DNA of 64,000 bases, taken from the NCBI RefSeq assembly GCF_025643255.1, contig NZ_CP087112.1:3410001-3474000 (forward strand), in the 5' to 3' direction. The stretch comes from Halomonas sp. 7T (GTDB taxonomy: Bacteria; Pseudomonadota; Gammaproteobacteria; Pseudomonadales; Halomonadaceae). A model generated the notes under the pieces. It was not told the origin of the DNA. It ran no database searches and worked only from the letters and a program-made list of their open reading frames with translations. Each line of letters begins with the position of its first letter. Within the stretch, counting starts at the first letter, position 1. Positions 49,242 through 58,612 of the stretch are shown in pieces. A program made the translations under genes and the position numbers.

Positions 49242-50214
49242 TTTCAAGGAGCTAGACGCTTTTGTATGGGCGGTAAAGCTTGGCTCTTTTCGCAAGGCAG
49301 CGGTACGCCTACACATCACGCAGCCCTCTGTTTCAGAGCGTATTTCACGCTTGGAGAGTAGCGTAGGTGAGCTGTTGCTTGAGCGCTCGGCGCGCCCGAT
49401 CCAGCCAACGATGCGTGGCCGCGAATTCTTTCTGCATGCTGAGCGCATACTGCATCAGCGGGATGAGGCGCTGAAGATGTTTGATAGTGCCGAGACGTTT
49501 TCTGCCCCCCTTCGGCTTGGCACCATTGAAACCATTGCACATAGCTGGTTTCCCGCGTTCATTCAGCAACTTACTAAACGTTTTCCAGAACTTATTATTG
49601 AACTAACCGTTGATTACTCGCCGGCTCTTAATGAGCGGCTTATGCGCAACGAGCTGGATATCCTGCTGGCAATGAACGGGTATCTGGCCCCAGAGCAAAT
49701 TGAGTGCGTTACGCTAAATCCCTATGAAATGGGCATGTTTGTTTCGCCGCGTCATGCGGCGTTGCTAAACGAACACCCCACTGCCTGGTGCCATTCGTTG
49801 CCGTTCATTTCCTTTGGCCGACAGGCACGCCCTTATGAAGAGCTAGTCCGTTACCTTGCTGACCTAGGCGTCCAGCAGCCTCGTATCCATAGCGTTAGCA
49901 CGTTGATGACCATTGCACGGATGACGATGGAGGGGCTGGGTATTGGTGCGCTTCCAGTCGCTACCGTGTTAGATGAGTGGCGACGGGGGGATCTGTACCG
50001 TTTAGCACTACCCGTGCCATTGCCACCTATGAACTATGATGTGATATGGCGCAGTGCCAATCATCTTCGTTTTTGTCGCAGCGTGGGCCGAATCGCCCAA
50101 GAGTGTGCCGTTAACTATGCGGGAGAGCGGCGCGAGGAGATGGCACATACATGTTTTACCGGGCGTTGGGTTCAACCCAGCGCAACCCTTGAAGCAACAC
50201 CTCCGTTAACTTGA
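49234..50214 (+). CDS. LysR-family regulator upstream of a TRAP transporter
   Basis: A 326-residue LysR regulator. Helix-turn-helix: FKELDAFVWAVKLGSFRKAAVRLHITQPSVSERISRLESSVGELLLER. Effector domain from about 90 (LRLGTIETIAHSWFPAFIQQLTKRFPELIIELTVD). ATG 49234 is chosen since the family begins with MLDFKELDAF; it has only a weak own ribosome-binding site and lies inside short upstream frames. The TRAP genes start 31 bases after its stop on the same strand, so it probably regulates them. Confidence 0.9.
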   Translation: MLDFKELDAFVWAVKLGSFRKAAVRLHITQPSVSERISRLESSVGELLLERSARPIQPTMRGREFFLHAERILHQRDEALKMFDSAETFSAPLRLGTIETIAHSWFPAFIQQLTKRFPELIIELTVDYSPALNERLMRNELDILLAMNGYLAPEQIECVTLNPYEMGMFVSPRHAALLNEHPTAWCHSLPFISFGRQARPYEELVRYLADLGVQQPRIHSVSTLMTIARMTMEGLGIGALPVATVLDEWRRGDLYRLALPVPLPPMNYDVIWRSANHLRFCRSVGRIAQECAVNYAGERREEMAHTCFTGRWVQPSATLEATPPLT

Positions 50215-50245
50215 ACTTCCATTAATATGAATAAGAGGACGTCCC

Positions 50246-51235
50246 ATGCATAAACGTATAACAACGCCACTACTGCTCGTGACCGCATGCAGCCTTGCCG
50301 CTGCGGTGACCGCCCATGCGGCTGAGTGGACCATGGCAACGCCTTATGGCGATGCCAGCTTCCATACCCAAAATAATAAACAGTTTGCAGAGGATGTGGC
50401 TGAGGCCACAAATGGTGACTTAACCATTACGGTGCACAGCGGCGGTTCTCTGGTCTCCCATGGTGAAATTAAACCGTCGGTACGCCGGGGCACGATTGAT
50501 GCTGGCGAAGTGTTCCTGTCGATTCTTTCCAATGATGACCCGATTTTTGAAGTCGACACGCTGCCGGGGGTTGCCGGTAGTTATGAAGATGCCTATGCCT
50601 TGTGGGAAGCCACGAAGCCGATGATTACTGAGCTATTTGCCTATGAAGGCATGGTTCCTCTATATGCGGTAGCGTGGCCAGCGCAGGGGATTTACACCTC
50701 TGCACCGTTAACGGACCCCGATCAGTTTGATGGCCTGCGGGTGCGCGCACCGAATATTAATACCCAGCGCTTCGTTGATAATTTAGGTGGCAGCCCTACC
50801 GAAACCGAAGAGTCTGATATTCCTACTGCGTTTAGCACCGGACGCGTGGACGCTATGATTACCTCCAGTTCTACCGGTAACTCCATGGCGGCCTGGGACT
50901 ATGTGACCGACTACACCGATGCCAACTTGTGGCTGCCTAAGAACATTGTGTTTATGAGTCAGCGCAGCTTTGATCGTTTAGATGAAACTACCCAAGATGC
51001 CCTGATGGAAGCCGCGGCGCGTGCCGAAGAGCGTGGTTGGCAAATGAGTCGCGAGAATAATGAGGCTAGCCTGGAAGCACTGAAAGAGAACGGTATTTCG
51101 GTTTCTCAGCCGAATGAAGCAATTTCTGCTGCCCTGCAAGCGGCAGGCGATGAGCTATTTGCTGACTGGGAATCCCGTGCTGATGACGATGCAAAACAAG
51201 CCTTAGAGAGCTATCGCGAACAGCGTGATAACTGA
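50246..51235 (+). CDS. dctP: TRAP transporter solute-binding protein
   Basis: A 329-residue DctP-family periplasmic protein. Signal peptide ends TAHA|AEWTMATPYGD. Family motifs: the basic ligand-binding segment FDGLRVRAPNINTQRFVDNLGG with the carboxylate-binding Arg near 168, and the SDIPTAFSTGRVDAMITSS segment. It binds an organic acid and delivers it to the DctQM carrier. Ligand unknown; the nearby pxpABC operon makes 5-oxoproline one candidate. AAGAGGACGTCCC precedes the ATG. Confidence 0.94.
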   Translation: MHKRITTPLLLVTACSLAAAVTAHAAEWTMATPYGDASFHTQNNKQFAEDVAEATNGDLTITVHSGGSLVSHGEIKPSVRRGTIDAGEVFLSILSNDDPIFEVDTLPGVAGSYEDAYALWEATKPMITELFAYEGMVPLYAVAWPAQGIYTSAPLTDPDQFDGLRVRAPNINTQRFVDNLGGSPTETEESDIPTAFSTGRVDAMITSSSTGNSMAAWDYVTDYTDANLWLPKNIVFMSQRSFDRLDETTQDALMEAAARAEERGWQMSRENNEASLEALKENGISVSQPNEAISAALQAAGDELFADWESRADDDAKQALESYREQRDN

Positions 51236-51238
51236 GTC

Positions 51239-51332
51239 TTAGTAGCTGAGCCTTAGTAGCTAAGACTTAGTCACTAAGCTTAGCAACGGGACTTAATCGC
51301 TAGTTTTAATAACTAGTCTTAATAACTAATGC
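51239..51332 (+). repeat. seven-unit 13-14 bp tandem repeat between dctP and dctQ
   Basis: Seven consecutive units beginning TTAGTAGCTGAGCC, TTAGTAGCTAAGAC, TTAGTCACTAAGC, TTAGCAACGGGAC, TTAATCGCTAGTT, TTAATAACTAGTC and TTAATAACTAATGC. Adjacent units are most alike, pointing to expansion by slippage followed by drift. It fills nearly all of the gap between dctP and dctQ. Confidence 0.88.
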
Positions 51333-51394
51333 TGGCTTTAAGGGCGGCTGCGTTTGCCGCCCTTCCCACCCACGCGCTTAATGAGACTGCGAAC

Positions 51395-51958
51395 ATGACG
51401 TTTAAATTCGACAAACTCTACCGCCTCGGTGCCTGGGGTGCAGCCGCGTGTATGGTGGCTATTTGTGCGCTTATCGCACTGCAGGTCACGTTTCGATTAG
51501 TCGACGCGTTGCTTGTTTTGATTGGCTTTAGCCGACTCGGCGTGAGCATCACCGGCGTGTCTGAGATGGCGTCTTATCTGTTAGTCGGCGCCACGTTTCT
51601 TGGGCTTGCCTACACCTTTGTTCACCATGCGCATATTCGGGTAACGCTGCTTATCTCGCGTCTACCTTCTGTCGTACGCGTCTGGTTTGAGGTGTTTGGG
51701 TTGCTTATTGCGGTAGTGATTAGCCTTTTACTGGCCTATGGCTTAGTTGGGCTGGCAAGAGAAAGCCTTCAATATAACGATGTATCGTCAGGCTTTTTAT
51801 CGATTCCTCTATGGATACCTCAATCGGTACTGGTCGTTGGGGTAGGGCTCTTGGCACTGGCACTTCTGGAAGCACTGTGGATAGCGCTGCGTATCGCTAT
51901 CCACGACCCTGCGAGCTTTCGTGAAGCAACCGCCATCGACGACAACGAAGCGCATTAA
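51395..51958 (+). CDS. dctQ: TRAP transporter small permease
   Basis: A 187-residue DctQ-family membrane protein with four helices (AWGAAACMVAICALIALQVTFRL; SYLLVGATFLGLAYTF; WFEVFGLLIAVVISLLLAYGLVG; WIPQSVLVVGVGLLALALLEALW) and the family HHAHIRVTLL loop. ATG 51395 is chosen because it begins MTFKFDKLYRLGAWG; the upstream ATG at 51329 lies at the end of the tandem repeat and has no ribosome-binding site. Confidence 0.9.
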   Translation: MTFKFDKLYRLGAWGAAACMVAICALIALQVTFRLVDALLVLIGFSRLGVSITGVSEMASYLLVGATFLGLAYTFVHHAHIRVTLLISRLPSVVRVWFEVFGLLIAVVISLLLAYGLVGLARESLQYNDVSSGFLSIPLWIPQSVLVVGVGLLALALLEALWIALRIAIHDPASFREATAIDDNEAH

Positions 51959-51981
51959 GACGCTACCCAGGAGACACCCTC

Positions 51982-53286
51982 GTGCTATTACTCAGTTTGG
52001 CTACCATCTTTACTCTTGTGGTTCTATTAGGCAGTGGCGTCTGGATTGCCTTTGCACTGATTGGCACTGCTTGGGTCGCCCTTCAGTTTTTTAGTCCTTT
52101 CGACCCCGGCCCTATTCTTGCCTCAGACTTTTGGGGAGCAAGTTATGGCTGGGATTTAACGGCCTTGCCGATGTTTATTTGGATGGGTGAGATTCTGTTT
52201 CGCTCTGGCCTTGCCGACAATATGTTTCGTGGCTTGTCGCCCTGGTTAAATCGCCTGCCGGGACGTTTGCTCCACACTAATATTATTGGCAGCGGCATGT
52301 TTGCAGCGGTGTGCGGTTCATCAGCGGCCACCTGCGCAACGGTGGGTAAAATGACCCTGCCGGAACTTGAACGTCGCGGCTACGACAGCAATATGGCGAT
52401 TGGTACATTGGCTAGCGCTTCAACGCTGGGCTTGTTGATACCGCCTTCCATTGTGCTGATTGTTTATGGCGTAGTGACTGAGCAGTCTATTACCCGACTA
52501 TTTATGGCAGGTATTGGTCCTGGGCTGATGATCTTGGCCATGTTTATGACCTATTTGGTGCTGTGGGCACTGCTGAAAGGTAACCGGGACGGGCTAACCG
52601 GCGCTGATGAGTCGGGTATGAGCTTTGTTGAGAAGCTGCGCAATACCTGGTCGCTGGTGCCCATTCTGCTGCTGATTGGCGGTATTATTGTATCGATTTA
52701 TGGAGGCTTGGCATCGCCCACAGAAGCGGCGGCGGTGGGCGTCGTGCTGTCGATGGTCATTGCGCATTTTAATGGTCACTTCAATCGAGATATCTTTACC
52801 AGCTCGCTATTTGCCGCCGTGCGTACCGCATGCATGATCGCTTTTATTATTGCGGGGGCGTCATTTCTGACCTCTGCAATGGGCTTTACGCAGGTGCCCA
52901 TGCAGCTAGCTCGCACGATTGGTGAAATGGGACTATCCCCCACGATGCTGTTAGTGGCCTTAACGGTGCTGCTGCTGATAATGGGCTGCTTTTTGGATGG
53001 TATTTCACTGATTTTGCTTGTCACGGCCATTATTATGCCGGTGGTGAGTGCGGCTGGGTTTGATCTGATCTGGTTTGGTATCTATCTAGTGATTGTGGTT
53101 GAGATGTCGCAAATCACGCCGCCCGTGGGGTTTAACCTGTTTGTCATCCAGGGGTTAACCGGCAAAGATATACTGACCATTACCAAAGCCACGCTGCCGT
53201 TCTTCCTGCTGATGATGCTGGCGATTGCCTTGATGCACCTCTTCCCCGAGATCGCGCTCTATCTACCCCAGGCAATGAATCGCTAG
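51982..53286 (+). CDS. dctM: TRAP transporter large permease
   Basis: A 434-residue DctM-family carrier with about eleven or twelve membrane helices. Motifs: FAAVCGSSAATCATVGKMTLPELERRGYD and ASASTLGLLIPPSIVLIVYGVV near 110-165, and ITPPVGFNLFVIQG near 373. The start is a GTG at 51982, with AGGAG 8 bases upstream. It uses a sodium or proton gradient to import the ligand of DctP. Confidence 0.95.
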   Translation: MLLLSLATIFTLVVLLGSGVWIAFALIGTAWVALQFFSPFDPGPILASDFWGASYGWDLTALPMFIWMGEILFRSGLADNMFRGLSPWLNRLPGRLLHTNIIGSGMFAAVCGSSAATCATVGKMTLPELERRGYDSNMAIGTLASASTLGLLIPPSIVLIVYGVVTEQSITRLFMAGIGPGLMILAMFMTYLVLWALLKGNRDGLTGADESGMSFVEKLRNTWSLVPILLLIGGIIVSIYGGLASPTEAAAVGVVLSMVIAHFNGHFNRDIFTSSLFAAVRTACMIAFIIAGASFLTSAMGFTQVPMQLARTIGEMGLSPTMLLVALTVLLLIMGCFLDGISLILLVTAIIMPVVSAAGFDLIWFGIYLVIVVEMSQITPPVGFNLFVIQGLTGKDILTITKATLPFFLLMMLAIALMHLFPEIALYLPQAMNR

Positions 53287-53299
53287 TGGTTAGTGGCGC

Positions 53300-54832
53300 T
53301 CACTTCTCTCCATAGATCGCTATGCCGCCGCGGCCAGAGCGTTTGATGAAGTACATGCTCTTGTCGGCGGCATCGATTAGTTCGCGTTCATTACCAAAAC
53401 CGCCATCGCACAAGCAGGCCACACCAATAGACACCGACACGTAAATCGGTTTTTGGTCAACGTTTGCCATTGGCTGTTCTTGGAGGTGTTGGGTAATGCG
53501 CTGGGAAAACAGCTTGGCCGTTTGGGCCGTTTCGTCGGGTAAGATAATGAGGAACTCTTCACCGCCGTAGCGGCCGGCTAAATCGCCCGCGCGGATCAGT
53601 GAGGAGAGGGTATACCCAAAACGCTCAAGCACTTGGTCGCCGGTGCGGTGACCATAACGATCGTTAAGCGCCTTGAAGTGATCAAGGTCGATAAACACCA
53701 CTGACAGGGTGCGATCGTTTTCCTGGCAAAATGCAAAGCGCTCGCGTAATTGCTCTTCTAACCAAGCGCGATTGGCCAGTTGGGTTAACGGGTCAAGGCG
53801 ACTCTGTTTCTCAAGCGCTGCATAGTGCTGGTGTAAGTTTTCTAATCGCTGGTTTTGTTCGTCAAGCCGAGCGCTGAGCGTTAGCGTGTGCTGAAAAAGA
53901 AGCTGCTGGGCTTCAATGAGTAACGCGTGGCTATCCATCTCAATGGGGTGGGTAAGCTGCAGCGTGTCAGCCAGTATGGCGAGGTCTTCCTGCAAGTGAT
54001 GCAGCAAGTTATCTAGTGCCAATGCCGGGGTGTTTTCCACCGCTGTGAGCTGACGCAGTAGCGTCGCAAAGGCGCTAACGGGCTCCACTGCAAGCCAGGC
54101 ATCGGCAATGGGCCCAGATAAACGCACGCAGAGCGTTGCCAGGTGGTCGGTTAGCAAGCCATCGTGGCTTTGGTAAATTTCATCAACGAGGGTAGTAGGC
54201 ATGCCCCATTTAGCGGCCAGCCAAGCGCCTACCAGGGTGTGGTCGCAACCAAAGTGTTGCCGTTCAGCGCGGGCTATTTGCTGATGAGGGGTGCCGCTAT
54301 TAGCGTAGAGCTTTTCCACTTCCTGTGGGTACGCTGCCTGTAGCGCTAAGATGCCAATATCTTGTAACAGCGCTGCGGTAAACGCGCTGCCCCTGAAGGC
54401 GGGGCAAAGCTGCTGGGCCAGGCGGCTTGCCACAATAGCCGAGGTGATGGCGCGCTGCCAGATGCGAACTTGGGGTGCGTTCTCCTGGGTGTGGCGCAGT
54501 AGGCTAAAGCTCAGAACAGTGGCTAGAGTGGCATCCAGCCCTAGACGTTGGGTGGCTTCGAGGCTGGTTTTAACCGGTTGGGCAGAACGCATGAAGTGCA
54601 CGCTATTAGCCACCGAGATAAGCCGTGTGGTTAATGCCGTGTCGAACTCAACCGCCTGCCCATAATCATGCAGAGTGGCGGCCGGTGTGCGGGCAAGCTC
54701 TACTATTTTTAACGCGACTGCCGGAAGCGTGGGCAGGTGTGAACACTGTAAAAGTGATTTGCTCACAAAAAGAGGAAGCTCTTCAGTGAGCGCCACATAG
54801 CGTGTTTTATCCACCGCTGAAAGGCTTTTCAT
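53300..54832 (-). CDS. HDOD-GGDEF signalling protein
   Basis: About 510 residues. An HDOD domain covers about 28-240 (LPTLPAVALKIVELARTP, AVEFDTALTTRLISVANSVHF, SLEATQRLGLDATLATVLSFSLL, AALLQDIGILAL, HTLVGAWLAAKWGMP). A linker and coiled coil follow, then a GGDEF domain (DPLTQLANRAWLE, DLDHFKALNDRYGHRTGD, YGGEEFLII). The active-site GGEEF loop is intact, so it should make cyclic di-GMP. ATG 54832 follows GGGAGAATAT; a longer frame to 54925 lacks a ribosome-binding site. It is divergent from the GGDEF-EAL gene at 55067. Confidence 0.93.
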   Translation of the reverse strand: MKSLSAVDKTRYVALTEELPLFVSKSLLQCSHLPTLPAVALKIVELARTPAATLHDYGQAVEFDTALTTRLISVANSVHFMRSAQPVKTSLEATQRLGLDATLATVLSFSLLRHTQENAPQVRIWQRAITSAIVASRLAQQLCPAFRGSAFTAALLQDIGILALQAAYPQEVEKLYANSGTPHQQIARAERQHFGCDHTLVGAWLAAKWGMPTTLVDEIYQSHDGLLTDHLATLCVRLSGPIADAWLAVEPVSAFATLLRQLTAVENTPALALDNLLHHLQEDLAILADTLQLTHPIEMDSHALLIEAQQLLFQHTLTLSARLDEQNQRLENLHQHYAALEKQSRLDPLTQLANRAWLEEQLRERFAFCQENDRTLSVVFIDLDHFKALNDRYGHRTGDQVLERFGYTLSSLIRAGDLAGRYGGEEFLIILPDETAQTAKLFSQRITQHLQEQPMANVDQKPIYVSVSIGVACLCDGGFGNERELIDAADKSMYFIKRSGRGGIAIYGEK

Positions 54833-55066
54833 ATATTCTCCCGTTGCACTCATCAGCGCGGTGGTTGGCACCAAGGTAAGTTCTTTACGTTTTATCATAT
54901 ACCTATGGCGAGCACTCGTCCTCATTTGTGAACATGGTAACGTCGTAGAATTGCCGTTTACCCTTAGCTATTTGCTGTGCTTTATTATTGGGGCCATGCC
55001 GATTGCTTCGCGGGTTCAACATATTACATATTGCTTAGCGGCTTCAAATAACAAGGCGAGTGCGAC

Positions 55067-57775
55067 ATGCACAAACGTAATGACGCGGCGGATACGTTTC
55101 GCCTGTTAGCGGAGGGGTTATCGCTAAGCGGTACGCCTAATTTTTTTAAGACACTGGTGGAGCAGCTCGCTCACTTGCTGTACGTCGATCATGTGTTGAT
55201 TGCAGCGGTTACGAGCGGGGAGCTAGCGGAAACCTTAGCGGTTTGGTCTGCAGGGCAGCTGCAAGAAAACTTCACCTACCCGTTGGAGGGAACGCCCTGT
55301 GAAACCGTCGTGGGGCGGGAAGCCTGCCTATATCCCTGCGATGTGCAAGCGCGCTTTCCTCAAGATGAGCTGCTGGGGCAGCTGGGCGCAGAGAGCTATA
55401 TGGGAGTGCCGCTATTTGCACCAGACGGTGCGGCGATCGGGTTGCTTGCTCTCTTACACAGCCAACCGCTGCGCATTGAGGGGATGGAAAGTGACATTAT
55501 TCGCATCGCCGCGGCCCAGGCGGGATCAGAGCTAGGGCGCCGTCAAGCAGAAGATGCCTTGCGGGGCAGTGAGTTAATGTCTCGGGAGAGCGAAAGGCGC
55601 TTAAATACGCTGCTGAACCATTTGCCAGGCATGGCGTATCGCTGCCTAAACGACCCTGATTGGACTATTCAGCTGGTCAGCCAGGGAGCCGAAGCGCTGA
55701 TCGGTTACCGGCCCGATGAGCTAGAGGGCAGCCGCGTGGTCAGTTTTGCGTCTCTCGTTCACCCCGACGATAAACCGCAACTTGAGCAGGAAGTAAACGC
55801 ATCGATTCGCCAGCGTCGCCCGTATCAATATGTTTATCGCAATCGCCATCGCAGCGGTGAGTATCGCTGGGTGTGGGAGCAGGGCCAGGCGGTGTTTGAT
55901 GATAATGGTGCCGTTGTCTACCTAGAAGGCTTTATTACCGATGTTACCGACCAGCAAGCGTCCCAGCGCGTGCAAAGCGCGGTTGTTCAGGTGGCTTCTA
56001 CGGTCACGTCTCGGGCGGGCGATGGTTACTTTCAACAGTTGATTACCACACTGGTGGAGCTGTTAGAAGCAGATGCAGGGTTTATTGCGCAGCTCAACCA
56101 TCCTATTGATGTGGGGGGTAACGCTACAGCGGCCATAGAAGCGCAGCTTAGGCAGGCAACAATGACTACTGTTAGTCTGACAGCGTCGCATACAGCGCTA
56201 GATAATTTGACGTTTATGCTGTCAGGAACGCCAGCCGCGCGAGTTGTCGCAGAGCAAGAAAGCGTAGAGCATCATGTCGATACGTTCACCTTCCCCGGCG
56301 TACCGCTACACGCTCAAGCCTGGATAGGTCGTCGCCTTGATAATGCCCGTGGTGAAGCGATCGGCGTCATGATGGTGTTCTACCGCAAACCCTTAGCAAC
56401 CAACGCGTTTGCGACATCCGTATTGCAGATACTTTCCACAGGCGCGGCTGCCGAATTAGAGCGTCGTCGCGACCACCGGCACATGCATCGTCTTGCCTAT
56501 ACCGATAGCATCACGGGGTTACCTAACCGCATTCGTTTTATGGAGCTGCTGGCTAGGTTCAGCGAAGAAGCGGTGCGTTTAGAGCACTCCCTTTCGCTAC
56601 TGCTGGTCGATATTCGCCGTTTTAAAGAGATAAATGATTTGCATGGGCACCATGTGGGCGACCAGCTGCTTGCGACGGTCGCTGGGCGAATACAGAACCA
56701 AGAACTCGCCCAACGCGGCGTTGCGCGGCTTTCGGGAGACGAGTTTGCTTTACTGCTACCGCAAGCTGATGAGTCGCGGTTACTGGAAATCGTCAGAGAG
56801 TTAGGCGCTGTGATTAAGCAGCCTATTACGCTTGATCATCGCGTGTTTACGTTGGATGTGAGTATCGGCTTTGCCCGCTATCCCGATCATGTGACGGACG
56901 CGGACGAGTTGTTTAACGCTGCTAGCATCGCCCTGCACCATGCTAAAAGGGGGGAGACAACGTACTGCCCCTATACCCAGGCCATGCGCCATGCCCTAGA
57001 GCGACGGCAATGGATGACGGAGCGTCTACACCTGGCGATTTTAGAACGCCGGTTAGAACTCTATTTTCAGCCCCAAGTTGACCTCGCCAGCCACACGTTA
57101 ACAGGTGCCGAGGCGCTATGCCGCTGGTTTGACCCTGAGTGGGGGTGGGTAAGCCCAGGCGAGTTTATTCCTCTGGCTGAGGAGCGCGGGTTAATACGCA
57201 TGCTGGGTGACTGGGTGCTGGAAGAGGCCGCCCGCCAGCTATCTCAATGGCAGGCGAGCGATACGCCACTACCTGGGAGGTTATCGATCAATATCTCCGC
57301 TCAGCAGTTTGCCGACCCCCAATTGACGACACGTGTGGGGGCGTTAACCGCTAGCGTGGTGCCAAGTGCCATCGCCCTTGAGCTGACGGAAAGCGATTTT
57401 ATGCGTGACCCGGATCAGGCCGTCATTATTACGCAAGCGATGAAGCAAGCCGGCTATGCGCTGTTTATTGATGATTTTGGTACCGGCTACTCATCGCTTG
57501 CCTACTTACGCCGGTTTGCTGCCGATGCGCTAAAAATCGACATCTCCTTCGTTCGTGACATGCTTGATAACCATCACGACCGTACTATTGTACAAACCAT
57601 TATTGCCATGGCCGACGCCCTAGGAATGAAAACCTTGGCCGAGGGGGTTGAAAGCGTCGCCCAAGCCGAGTTATTAGCACAAATGGGCTGTAACCAAGCC
57701 CAAGGTTACTGGTTTGGCCGCCCACTTCCAGCAACAGAGTTTGCTGCGACGTGGTTAACGTCGTCAGCCTCTTGA
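55067..57775 (+). CDS. GAF-PAS-GGDEF-EAL cyclic di-GMP protein
   Basis: 902 residues. An N-terminal GAF domain (about 12-165), PAS domain with PAC end (about 175-305), a second GAF-like region (about 310-460), a GGDEF domain (about 475-630) and an EAL domain (about 640-895). The GGDEF loop reads SGDEF, so the first Gly is replaced; cyclase activity is doubtful, and it may only bind GTP. The EAL domain keeps GAEALCRW, the DDFGTGYSSL motif, LKIDISFV and LAEGVES, so phosphodiesterase activity is likely. No membrane segment is seen. Confidence 0.93.
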   Translation: MHKRNDAADTFRLLAEGLSLSGTPNFFKTLVEQLAHLLYVDHVLIAAVTSGELAETLAVWSAGQLQENFTYPLEGTPCETVVGREACLYPCDVQARFPQDELLGQLGAESYMGVPLFAPDGAAIGLLALLHSQPLRIEGMESDIIRIAAAQAGSELGRRQAEDALRGSELMSRESERRLNTLLNHLPGMAYRCLNDPDWTIQLVSQGAEALIGYRPDELEGSRVVSFASLVHPDDKPQLEQEVNASIRQRRPYQYVYRNRHRSGEYRWVWEQGQAVFDDNGAVVYLEGFITDVTDQQASQRVQSAVVQVASTVTSRAGDGYFQQLITTLVELLEADAGFIAQLNHPIDVGGNATAAIEAQLRQATMTTVSLTASHTALDNLTFMLSGTPAARVVAEQESVEHHVDTFTFPGVPLHAQAWIGRRLDNARGEAIGVMMVFYRKPLATNAFATSVLQILSTGAAAELERRRDHRHMHRLAYTDSITGLPNRIRFMELLARFSEEAVRLEHSLSLLLVDIRRFKEINDLHGHHVGDQLLATVAGRIQNQELAQRGVARLSGDEFALLLPQADESRLLEIVRELGAVIKQPITLDHRVFTLDVSIGFARYPDHVTDADELFNAASIALHHAKRGETTYCPYTQAMRHALERRQWMTERLHLAILERRLELYFQPQVDLASHTLTGAEALCRWFDPEWGWVSPGEFIPLAEERGLIRMLGDWVLEEAARQLSQWQASDTPLPGRLSINISAQQFADPQLTTRVGALTASVVPSAIALELTESDFMRDPDQAVIITQAMKQAGYALFIDDFGTGYSSLAYLRRFAADALKIDISFVRDMLDNHHDRTIVQTIIAMADALGMKTLAEGVESVAQAELLAQMGCNQAQGYWFGRPLPATEFAATWLTSSAS

Positions 57776-57883
57776 ACAGCAATCAGAAACGGTAACCTTC
57801 ATTTTCAGTATTAACGTCATCGTCCTGTCATCATCGTTGGCATACCCTACGCGCCGCCGAACCCGCGAAAAAAGGAGTGCCCC

Positions 57884-58612
57884 ATGCGCCTCGCTCTGTT
57901 TGACCTTGATGACACTCTCCTGGATGGAGACTGCAGCGACCGCTGGAATTTATGGATGATCGAGCAGGGCTGGATCCGTGACGCTGAGACCTTTATGGCG
58001 CGTGCCGAGCAGATGCAACAGGCGTATCACGCCGGTAAGTTAAAGCTTGAAGAATACCTAGCGATGACCCTGGCACCGCTGCGGGGGCGTCGCGTCAACG
58101 ATGTGCAGCAAGAAGTAGAGCGCTTTGTCGACACTCATCTACAGCCGCGTATTTTTGATCACGCTTGGCGCTGCCTGGACGCGCATCGTCAGTCAGGCGA
58201 CACCTTGGTGCTCATTTCGGCGTCATCGCATCACTTGGTGGCGCCGATTGCGACAATGTTAGGGATTGAGCATGTGTTGGCAGTAGAGCTCAGTGTCGAA
58301 CACGCAGGGAGTCGGGCAAGCTATACCGGCCAGAGTAGAGGCGTGCTCTCTTATCGAAGCGGCAAAGTCGTGCGCTTCCAGCAGTGGCTAACCGAGCAAA
58401 ACATCACCCCTAGCCACACGACCTTCTACTCGGATTCCCGTAACGATATCCCGCTGCTGCAATATGTTGATTGCCCGGTAGCGGTGAATCCTGACCCCGT
58501 GCTGGCGGAGGTCGCTAGTGTCGAAGGGTGGCGGCGATTAGACTGGCGAGTGGCATCGTCGACCGACGCTTCATCGGCCAATGATCTATCTGGAAAATCG
58601 GCGCATGCCTGA
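57884..58612 (+). CDS. HAD-superfamily phosphatase, SerB-like subclass IB
   Basis: A 242-residue phosphatase with HAD motif I FDLDDTLLDGD near 6-16, motif II VLISASSHHLV near 112, and motif III DSRNDIPLLQYVDCPVAVNPD near 187. A helical cap lies between motifs I and II. The HAD-IB type acts on phosphomonoesters such as phosphoserine-like compounds. AAAGGAGTGCCCC precedes the ATG. It overlaps the UTRA regulator gene by eight bases and may belong to the phosphonate locus, but a role there is only inferred from the overlap. Confidence 0.9.
   Translation: MRLALFDLDDTLLDGDCSDRWNLWMIEQGWIRDAETFMARAEQMQQAYHAGKLKLEEYLAMTLAPLRGRRVNDVQQEVERFVDTHLQPRIFDHAWRCLDAHRQSGDTLVLISASSHHLVAPIATMLGIEHVLAVELSVEHAGSRASYTGQSRGVLSYRSGKVVRFQQWLTEQNITPSHTTFYSDSRNDIPLLQYVDCPVAVNPDPVLAEVASVEGWRRLDWRVASSTDASSANDLSGKSAHA

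Noticed and set aside
51239..51332. dctP-dctQ repeat as a CRISPR array or attachment site
   Set aside because: No spacers, no cas genes, no integrase; units are degenerate and contiguous.
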